From assembly GCA_038211735.1 (NCBI GenBank), contig JBBQVK010000001.1, positions 434,001 to 498,000 of the forward strand: 64,000 bases of DNA, in the 5' to 3' direction. The notes beneath the pieces were generated by a model. The model was not told the origin of the DNA. It was given only the letters and a program-made list of their open reading frames with translations, and ran no database searches. Source of the stretch: JBBQVK01 sp038211735. GTDB taxonomy: Bacteria > Patescibacteriota > Gracilibacteria > Absconditabacterales > Absconditicoccaceae. Shown here piece by piece: positions 56,939 to 64,000 of this stretch. Position 1 is the first letter of the stretch, and the number at the start of each line of letters is the position of its first letter. Made by a program: the position numbers and the translations under genes.

Positions 56939-58048
56939 ATGAAAAACATTCTATGGTGAGTTTTGATCGGTTTATTGGTATTGGGCGGTATCGTTAGTGC
57001 TGCGGCAATAACTGATGTCGAATTTGATTCCGCAATACAGCGATGATTTGAGAATGAGATGACGCAATACAGCAATCAAAATGATTACAGACCATTTGAT
57101 ACGCTTACGAGAGAACAAGGAGCAAAAATGTTTTCGGTCTTTGCTATGAAAAATTTGTGTATTGTCCCAGACACGACGTTAGTATGCGATTTCAAAGATA
57201 TAAACGATGCTGACCCAACGTTAAAAACTTTCCTTACCACCTCATGTCAGTTGGGTCTATTCCAAGGATTTGAAGGTAAGTTTATGCCTCAAGCTCCATT
57301 GACGAAGGCGCAGGCATTAACTGTCCTTTCAAGAGCTATGGACGGTAAACAAGACGAGACCCAAAACCCTCGACGAAGTATCTATTTCGAGAAAGCTAGA
57401 CAACATAATCTTACCAAAGAGACAGATGTTCGAAACTTAGACAAAAAAATTAGTAGATATGAAGCGTTATTAATTCAGTATAGAGCAAGGGCAGATAATT
57501 GTGGCGGACAAGGATATTCTGAAGATCTATTGCAAGCATTGAGTGAACTATTTGGAAATGACGTGGTTCCACAACCAAGCGATGACACAGGTAGTATATC
57601 GACTGGAGATATGATGCTTTCTGGAGGTATGGAACTTTCTGGAGAAACAAATGTTGAAATAACATGCAGTAACACCTGTAGCGATCATGAATTTGCAGTG
57701 AGTGTTGCAGCGAAGGATGAAACGCATCCAGTCCAAAGTGGCTCGTCTATGTGATATGTTATCGATGGTATACAATGAGAGAAATTAACCTTACAAAGGG
57801 GAGAGACCTATACTTTCAATATTAACACTCCGGAGATACATCAATTCTATATTACAACTGATCCAGTAGGTGTAGGAGATGGAGAATACTCTGATGGAGT
57901 TGAAAATAATATGACCACTTCTTGAACATTGACATGGACTATCGCTGACGATGCGCCAGATCTTCTCTACTATGAGTGTGGAAATCACCCTAGCATGGGG
58001 CGACAGGTAGAGATTGTAGATAGTTGTGATTGTGGATCAGCGTGATAG
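56939..58048 (+). CDS. Secreted SLH-domain protein with C-terminal cupredoxin domain
   Basis: This 369-residue protein has a signal peptide (NILWGVLIGLLVLGGIVSAAA) and SLH-type repeats (RPFDTLTREQGAKMFSVF, then FKDINDADPTLKTFLTTSCQLGLFQGFEGKFMPQAPLTKAQALTVLSRAM). A Ser/Gly/Thr linker follows. The last 110 residues form a beta-rich domain (YTFNINTPEIHQFYIT ... GTLTWTIADDAPDLLYYECGNHPSMGRQVEIVD). The Cys-x2-His-x2-Met ending near residues 347-353, plus an upstream His, matches a plastocyanin-like type 1 copper site. Copper binding and electron transfer or copper handling at the surface is inferred. GGAG is a good Shine-Dalgarno 5 bp before the ATG. Six TGA-Gly codons occur. Confidence 0.75.
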
Positions 58049-58110
58049 TGCGCAAACACAAATAGGATATACAGATCGACTAATGTAAAATCTAGTAATA
58101 ATCAACCAAT

Positions 58111-58145
58111 AAAAAATCTGTCCATAATAGAACAGATTTTTTTTA
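58111..58145. terminator. Bidirectional terminator
   Basis: AAAAATCTGT and ACAGATTTTTTTT flank a short loop between the convergent genes ending at 58048 and 58177. Confidence 0.85.
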
Positions 58146-58176
58146 TATTCCTTGAATTAATGTATTAATACATAAA

Positions 58177-58905
58177 TTACTGCGCTTGAACTTCTCCTGA
58201 AACTCCCTGCTGGAAAGAGCCTATATCGAACTCTTGTATATTAGTTGGGATCTCGATATTTACTTCTACATCATACGTATAGAGCATGGTTGCAACAGTC
58301 CCATCTGGTTGTGTCGCTACAACTTTTGATAAGAGGTTATCTTTTTTACCGAAGTAGACTTTGCTAGTCCCCGCGTCGTCAGTACCTTCGTATACATCAC
58401 ACTTGCCTACTTCACATGATTCAGCACCCAGGAATTTTACGTCAGCATTTTTTGACCAAACTTCTGCTAACTTATTTGCATCAAAGGTTACTGGCTGGAT
58501 CGGTTGTTGGTCTGATGTAGGAAGTTTAATCCAATCATTACGACCTTCCATCTGCATATAGCTTGCTCCACTCGTATAAATAATAGTTGCTATACCTTCT
58601 GGACTATTTGCGACCATCTTAGTAATCTTCCCATCAGTAAGAATTTGCATAGTCCCTTGAGATGTTCCGTCTGCATTGGTCATAGTCACATCGACCTGTA
58701 AGGTATCAACCTCTTTTGCATTTGCAGCCCAAAGATCTGCTATCTCTTGTGCACTAAGGCCAGAACTATTTTCTGTATTGGTATCCTGCACAACCGTTCA
58801 AGTACCTGTAGGCGTGGGAGTAACTGTAGCAGGTTTTTTGTTACATCCAAGAACTACAACTCCTGAAGCAAAAATTATCGAAAGAACTAATATACGTTTC
58901 ATCAT
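58177..58905 (-). CDS. Lipoprotein, LolA/LppX-like
   Basis: This 242-residue protein has a signal peptide ending in the lipobox VVLGCNKK, so Cys20 should be lipidated. The chain after a Thr/Pro linker is beta-rich (VDTLQVDVTMTNADGTSQGTMQILTDGKITKMV, SYMQMEGRNDWIKLP, KVYFGKKDNLLSKVVATQPDGTVATMLYTYD). This is the half-barrel pattern of LolA, LppX or outer-membrane lipoprotein-sorting domains that bind lipids or hydrophobic ligands. Only one TGA is used. Two adjacent ATGs (58905 and 58902) are possible starts. The fold call rests on pattern only. Confidence 0.65.
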
Positions 58906-59039
58906 CTGAATAGTGTAAATATAAAATATAAACGACAACCAACGGTACACAAAAGATAAAAAAATGCAATCAAAAAAAGATATCACGACTTGTAAAATTG
59001 TACGACTCCACTATCCACATAGAGTGTTTAATTCTCTTA

Positions 59040-59390
59040 ATGTACGTAATGAAAGAAGCACTTATGCTTTTGCTCGTCTTATTGATCGGTGTATTCACTT
59101 CACAATCGTTTGGATATAACGTTACTATGACTGACACAAAGCTCCTAGACGCTGTATACGAAAGAGTAGATTATCTCAAACTTACTGATAACGGCAGGCT
59201 TGTAGAGATATTGGGGAAACTTCCCTCAGTGATAGATCGTTTCGAAGGTCGTCCACAAGAAAGCTTTCTCCTAACTCAAATCTACAACTATGTAGATCTA
59301 ACTCTTAACCCTCGCAATGCACAACAACCCTCTAATGATTGAAATTACTCAGAAGGAATGATCGAAGCGTTAGGAGGGATGTTTAACTAA
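59040..59390 (+). CDS. Small secreted protein
   Basis: This protein of 116 residues (113 from the second ATG at 59049) has a signal peptide (ALMLLLVLLIGVFTSQSFGYN) and a short helical mature region (LLDAVYERVDYLKLTDNGRLVEILGKLPSVIDRF). A similar VDYLKL..NG start is common in small candidate-phylum exported proteins, but no family could be named. One TGA-Gly lies near the end. The gap 59391-59549 after it is AT-rich with nothing recognised. Confidence 0.6.
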
Positions 59391-59549
59391 TTTCTAACTA
59401 GAAAAACTTGATAGAAATATCATAAGAAAGATATCTTCAAGAACACCAACAATTATCAGAAGCACTCTGGAAATTTTGTTAAAATTATTTTAATTTAGAA
59501 AATAGACTGTAATCGCAGTAAGCATATTATATCTTCAAAAAATAAAATC

Positions 59550-60953
59550 CTACTTTCCTCTCAACACTACCGTAAACGTACGCACCAATACATACAGATC
59601 TAATGCTACAGATCGATTTTGGATATATCGTAAATCGAGTTCTGCTTCTTCATCGAAGGGGAGCTCATCTCTTCCAAACACTTGTGCATATCAGGTGATT
59701 CAAGGTTTGACGCTAAACAGCCTCTCTTGCCAGCTATCGTATTGATCTACTTCATGAGGAAGATGCGGTCTAGGGCCAATCAGTGACATGTTTCACACTA
59801 GTACGTTTACCAATGATGGTAGTTCATCCAGAGATGTTTTACGTAAAAAACGTCCTACTGGAGTTACACGCGGATCGTGTTGGATTTTTGTTAAGATTCA
59901 TTTTCTCACATTATCCGCTGACTGCTCCAATTTTTTTTCATAATTACGCGCACTCTTTCCTCCATAATTTTCTCCTGTCGAGAGATGCGTATACATGCTA
60001 CGGAATTTCACAAAAGTGAACGGTATTTTGTTTTTTCCAATTCTATCTTGATGGTAAATAACTGGGCCAGAGCTATCAATTTTTATAAGCAATGCAATGA
60101 GCAAAAGTAATGGAGAAAATATGATCAATACAAAACATGAAATTGCGATATCACACAATCTTTTCACCACCCTCCATCGTCCTTCCAGTGGGGAAGACTT
60201 ATACTCAAGCATCATCAAGGGACCCAAACGTCTTGGCTTGGAGATTAGGTCTTCTAAGAATAAGGTATCTCCTGCGTGATAGAATGACTGCCCCATGATT
60301 CTTGCGCTGTCTGCAATCTTTTGTAATAGTCACTTGTCTACTGCCCCCGCTACCATGACAATCTCATATCATTCACTAGCGTGAGAGTCCCGCTGCGTCA
60401 ATGAAATTCTATCTACTTCATAGATTGGATACTGCATCATCGCATTGGTAATCGTATCTGCAACTGAGCTATCGCTACTCAGCAACAACACACGGTACGG
60501 CGTTTTGGACTCTAAATATCCTTGTCGTCCATTGTAAAACATATCAATTACCGTGATCATAACTCCCGACAATATTCATCACCATAGCAAGATAAATCTT
60601 GAGATTCAGTTCGTAAATATATATCCAAATCAGAAGAATGCTATAAAGCTACTTAGGATAACTCGTAACATCCATGATTTAATAAACTTTATGTAGTATG
60701 CATGGGATGGCTTAAATAAGTCATAGACTCATTGAGCCATCGCGATAAGCCAAAATAACACGACAGTAATCCCAGCAAATATCATCGTTTCTCTCAAATC
60801 GATAAGGGGAATCCTCAACTGTACAAAAGGGATAAGATCGGTATGTCCACGCAGCAAGTACATGCTATAAAAACATCCCAAAATAATAAGCCCGTGGATA
60901 GTTGGCCTAAATAGACGCAGTCATACTAGTAATTTCCTTGTGGGGCTTTCCAT
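59550..60953 (-). CDS. Bactoprenyl-phosphate sugar transferase (polyprenyl glycosylphosphotransferase)
   Basis: This 467-residue protein has about four N-terminal membrane helices and a Rossmann-like middle (YRVLLLSSDSSVADTITNAM). The C-terminal catalytic domain has KRLCDIAISCFVLIIFSPLLLLIALLIKIDSSGPVIYHQDRIGKNKIPFTFVKFRSM, then FLRKTSLDELPSLVNVLVGNMSLIGPRPHLP, and VKPGITGYAQVFGR. These are the WbaP/WcaJ-type motifs that start glycan synthesis by moving sugar-1-phosphate to undecaprenyl phosphate. The ATG at 60953 begins just before the first membrane helix. The product probably feeds the ligase or polymerase at 7.6 kb. Confidence 0.92.
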
Positions 60954-61062
60954 AGCAGATATACAAATAGGTGGTGGTAGTTGTACTTATTAGAGCAAAA
61001 CTTGCAAACGTAACTCTGAGAGCACTATTCTTCACGTATACAAGCCGGTTTCAGTACGAAAA

Positions 61063-61527
61063 TTACTCTTCTTCGGGGCGTAGTGAAGGTTCTTTTTTGT
61101 TGTGATTACTTTTGTCATGGTCGCCTTTGCCCTGATCATTTTTATTGTGCTCCTTTGAATCATGATCTTTTGCATCTTTTGGTTTTCTTTCTTTGTTGAT
61201 AGGATTAATAGGGTGATCTTGCGCAAGTCGTGCAAGGTATGAAGCATCTACCTCGTCAGGATGCAATATCATAATCTCAGGAAGTTCGTATGGATGATTT
61301 TTTTTCAAAAATTCTATAAGCTTCTCCTGTTTCGCAGAAGTAGTTTTTATCAATAGTAATTTTTCTTCAGTTTTCTTTATCTCCCCTTCTCGGACATAGT
61401 ATGCTTTGACGTAGTTGATACGTTGTACGCACGCTCAGAAATTTTGTTTGAGGATTGCCACAATTAGACGTTTGAGATTCCTACCTTCATTTGGATACGT
61501 TGTCATAACAATACGTGCATCGTTCAT
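61063..61527 (-). CDS. cutA: CutA1-family protein with a His/Asp/Lys-rich tail
   Basis: This 154-residue protein has a CutA1 core (residues 1-105): ARIVMTTYPNEGRNLKRLIVAILKQNFGACVQRINYVKAYY, EEKLLLIKTTSAKQEKLIEFLKKNHPYELPEIMIL. These match the conserved ACVq, E..llliKT and HPYe.Pei segments. A tail of about 45 residues is rich in His, Asp and Lys (KDHDSKEHNKND, GDHDKSNHNKK). That tail is unusual for CutA and may bind metal. Role: divalent-metal tolerance or signalling trimer. The start overlaps nothing; the M48 gene ends 25 bp upstream. Confidence 0.85.
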
Positions 61528-61551
61528 GCAATTCGGTGAGAATATAAAATA

Positions 61552-62283
61552 CTACTTATCTGTAAGGAATTTAATCCTTTCTGCTAGTGAAGGATGGAGA
61601 TACCGCAGCGCTTCAAATCATTTTCGATCAACATTTCTAGTCGGATCGGCGCTCTCAACCACTCTGCTCATGTAAGCTCCCAACTGTGGTCAATATCATG
61701 CTGCGATAGCATAACGATCTGCGCGTACTTCAAACATTCTGCATACAGCAAAATATACTAGTAGCAATACAGTAGACAGGATGGTTGTCATCACAAGTTG
61801 CGTGATTGAGTTTTTTTTGTATTTTCAATGAGCGTAAACCATCAAGAAAAAGAGCAGGACGACTACAATAATTTCTCGCAAACTATCTTTCCCATAGAAA
61901 TGCCCTAACTCATGATACGCCACTCACAAAAGTTCTTCTACAGGCGTGTTGTTTAATGACTTGGTCGTAATTGCAACAACAGCATGAGAGTCTAAGCCTA
62001 TGATAGCCGCATTATCCTTGTCTGCATATATCTCCTTGAAAGAGAATCATCCGATATGCTCTGAAAGTTGAACTATCTTCGGATCATCCGAATCATGCAA
62101 AAATCCAACCCGCTGTAAGACAACAGGAGAAAGATAAATCGCAACGGCATTTATTACAAAAATTACCAATATAAGTTTACCAAGAGAAATTTTGTAACGA
62201 CGTGAGACCCATGCAACTCGATAGATACCCATCGCAATAAAGATAATAGCTGCAATGATTCATCGGACTCCTAGTAGTTCCAT
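61552..62283 (-). CDS. Membrane zinc metalloprotease, M48-like
   Basis: This 243-residue protein has an N-terminal membrane region (IIAAIIFIAMGIYRVAW, LILVIFVINAVAIYLSPVVL), then NAAIIGLDSHAVVAI, and the zinc motif VAYHELGHFYGKDSL near residues 121-135 (HELGH). A second pair of helices follows and then FEVRADRYAI, whose Glu and Arg match the third ligand region (ExxAD) of M48 proteases (HtpX/Ste24 family). It would act in membrane protein quality control. Four TGA codons are Gly. Confidence 0.82.
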
Positions 62284-62302
62284 TCGCAACCCAATAATAA
62301 AA

Positions 62303-63085
62303 TTACTCTTCTACGATCTTCATCCCCACGCTCCATAGGCATAACCTTCCAAATTCGTCATCTTTTTTTGCATAGAGTCCTTCACCCACAATTGGGTAGC
62401 CAAATCATGCAAGGTGGAGCCTGATCTGATGTCTATATCACTTGGTAATAAGTGTATGTATTAGAGAGGTGTTACTCTCTATATCATAAGAGATTACGCG
62501 GCATTTTGTCGTCGCTAGATGCATTTTACCCCTTCACTTCTCAACATCTTTAGGGTCTTTGATGATAATCATTCTATCATCTAAATGCCTATGATGCATA
62601 ATCGGATAAGTGATGATTATCGTGTCTTTGTCAATACTGATATGCGTATCATCCTTTATTCCGTTTTGCAAAATTCGGCCGATATTTCATGTAACTTTTG
62701 CAAAATAATGCTTATTTATTTTCCCTTTCCTCTGGAGTGAAATATAATTTGCATAGACTTCTTGATTTTTTGCAAAATATAAAAATCCTGTTGTGTCAGT
62801 ATCAAGTCTATTTACCAATCCATACTCTTGATCTTGAGAAAAAATATGCAAAAGGAGCGATATCGTACCATAGACATCCTCTACTTTCGTTAATCAAAGT
62901 TCCTTTGTGTACTCAAGAAAATATTTAAATAGTTCCAATCAGAGCGAATCTTCAAGATCATTTTCAGTAAATGGCGTATATCCTCCTTTATCAAAAGCAT
63001 CCAGAAAGCAATTTCCAGAGCCCCATGTAGAAGGGACTCCCGCAGGTTTCCAGAAAAAGTAAAACTGAGAATTTTCGAAAATCAT
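62303..63085 (-). CDS. RluA-family pseudouridine synthase
   Basis: This 260-residue protein has the catalytic motif LVNRLDTDTTGFLYFAK near residue 88 (HRLD in most members, NRLD here, with the catalytic Asp kept). It ends in RHQIRLHLAGFGYPIVGEGLYA, the RluA C-terminal signature, with TGA for the Gly in HLAGFG. It isomerises uridine in rRNA or tRNA. There is no S4 domain. The ATG at 63085 is preceded by the structured leader at 63100-63215. Confidence 0.85.
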
Positions 63086-63170
63086 TTATAACATATACGT
63101 AGGTAAATGATTGAAACTGGAAGATTTTAGGCGTAGTAAATCACTATTGATTCTATTGGAGGAGAGTGAT

Positions 63171-63215
63171 TGAGAAAGAACCGTTGCACCTTCCTGTGTG
63201 CACAGGTTCGTCTCA
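63171..63215. other. Three-tier nested hairpin upstream of the RluA gene
   Basis: TGAGA, GAACC and TGCAC in order pair with GTGCA, GGTTC and TCTCA, separated by small internal loops, giving 15 base pairs. On the minus strand it lies 85 bp before the RluA start. It is followed there by AATCACT/AGTGATT arms (about 63141-63172). No known riboswitch or tRNA consensus was matched. Confidence 0.45.
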
Positions 63216-63273
63216 GCCGCTCGACTGAAATAAAGTAATTTTTGATAACAGATCTGTACTTTTAACAATTATT

Positions 63274-63933
63274 TTACTCTCCTCACGTTTTAATTAGTTC
63301 GTCTACTTTGACTATTTCCTGATCTCACGTATCAGTTATTTGCCCCGCACCTAGTTCAATCGCATCATCAGTACCTGCTCTATAGATCATGAGTGCCATT
63401 TCATACCTCAGCAACGGCCTGTCCAATTTATAAGGGTCAGACTCTTTGGTAAGTCACAACTCTTTCGCTTTCCAAAAATAATTTATCCGCCGTGGGAGTG
63501 TATCTTCATTACGATACCCATCTACACTTCTTACCAAGACCGCTAATGCCTGAGCTTTTGTAAAATTATCGATAGGCTTAAAATATCCAGCAGTTCATTG
63601 GAAAATGCCTAGCAAACAGCTATTCAAGATATGATTCACCAAGGATGGATCGGCTCCTTCTAAATCATCAAATCCACAAAACTTGTTTTGGTCTATAACC
63701 TTATACAGTACATTTACCGAAAATTCACTAAAGAACTTCGCTGCTTCTTGTCTAGTGAGAAAATCATCTGGTCTAAATTCATCAACCGTCTCATATTTTG
63801 TCATTCAATTTGCATGCATCCAGCTTACCGCTTGTGCAAGTTCAATATCTTGCGGTGACTCATCAATCATTGCGTTTACCACTCAGTAACTGCATGAGAC
63901 AATCAATCCAATAGCGAGTAGACTCCAGCGCAT
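63274..63933 (-). CDS. Secreted SLH-domain protein
   Basis: This 219-residue protein has a signal peptide (RWSLLAIGLIVSCSYGVVNAM). Its SLH-type repeats are VDEFRPDDFLTRQEAAKFFSEF, then FDDLEGADPSLVNHILNSCLLGIFQGTAGYFKPIDNFTKAQALAVLVRSV, and a third with YKLDRPLLRYEMALMIYRAGT. It is a close relative in layout of the proteins at 9075 and 56939. Five TGA-Gly codons occur, including the second-last stretch (TGGE) before the TAA. Confidence 0.8.
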
Positions 63934-63969
63934 GTACAGATAATGAAATAAATTTTTATAATTACAAAA

Positions 63970-63994
63970 ACCACCGATGCGAACTTCGGTGGTT
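63970..63994 (-). terminator. Terminator of a minus-strand gene beyond the right edge
   Basis: ACCACCGAAG and CATCGGTGGT arms are followed on the minus strand by TTTTTG. It would end a gene lying past 64000. Confidence 0.8.
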
Positions 63995-64000
63995 ATAGTT

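Noticed and set aside
63130..63250. tRNA-Ser or tRNA-Leu-like sequence (GTCGAGCGGCTGA, GGTTCG).
   Set aside because: The pieces resemble D- and T-arms but acceptor and anticodon stems do not form; a nested hairpin explains the pairing.
63086..63268. 60-residue minus-strand ORF before the RluA gene.
   Set aside because: It covers the hairpin region, has no start context and no recognisable composition.

Overview
The window comes from a bacterium that reads UGA as glycine, as in Absconditabacteria (SR1) and Gracilibacteria (genetic code 25). Under the standard code almost every gene here is broken by in-frame TGA. If TGA is read as Gly, the fragments join into full-length proteins of normal size, and the TGAs fall on glycines conserved in MutS, MraY, primary sigma factors, RNase J and isocyanide synthases. 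All gene coordinates below use TGA = Gly with TAA and TAG as stops. The DNA is AT-rich, and no tRNA, rRNA or CRISPR array was recognised. I have not tried to decide between the two phyla.

Layout. 1-12.5 kb is mainly housekeeping and envelope: RNase J (partial), an O-methyltransferase, a VirB2-like two-helix pilin candidate, YqeY, RecX, a NYN-domain protein, a dCMP/cytidine deaminase, MraY, an RBBP9-like hydrolase, an O-antigen ligase/polymerase, an SLH-domain protein, a lysozyme-like secreted protein and an RseP-type site-2 protease. 12.7-18.2 kb looks accessory: a TrmB regulator, a repeat-HAD fusion, a PvcA/DIT1 isocyanide synthase, and an unrecognised 380-aa gene flanked by two copies of a 313-bp element. 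Each element copy carries a promoter, a conserved 23-aa ORF, conserved non-coding sequence and a terminator. 18.2-25 kb holds TatD, two large VirB6/TrbL-like membrane proteins, a metallophosphoesterase and a heptamer satellite. 25.3-46 kb is one dense minus-strand series of five secreted proteins. The last is a single 4,869-codon ORF with type-3 thrombospondin (calcium-binding) repeats, FG-GAP-like repeats and Gly/Asn linkers. 46-53 kb has a lysozyme-like protein, MutS, a sigma-70 factor and malic enzyme.

The strongest candidate for an undescribed system is at 53.1-55.7 kb: a 676-aa reverse transcriptase with retron-like motifs (LPQG, YKDD, ITG) but a roughly 245-aa insertion between palm and thumb. 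Directly upstream, on the same strand, is a gene-free, strongly hairpin-rich block of about 430 nt that ends in its own terminator. This is the arrangement expected of a retron-like ncRNA plus RT. 55.9-64 kb carries small hypothetical and SemiSWEET-like proteins, an SLH-cupredoxin protein, a lipoprotein, a bactoprenyl sugar transferase, CutA, an M48 protease, an RluA-type pseudouridine synthase and a third SLH protein.

The envelope genes (MraY, sugar transferase, O-antigen ligase, two lysozyme-like proteins, SLH proteins, the VirB2/VirB6-like set and the giant secreted protein) fit a small host-associated or predatory cell with an elaborate surface. That lifestyle reading is inference.
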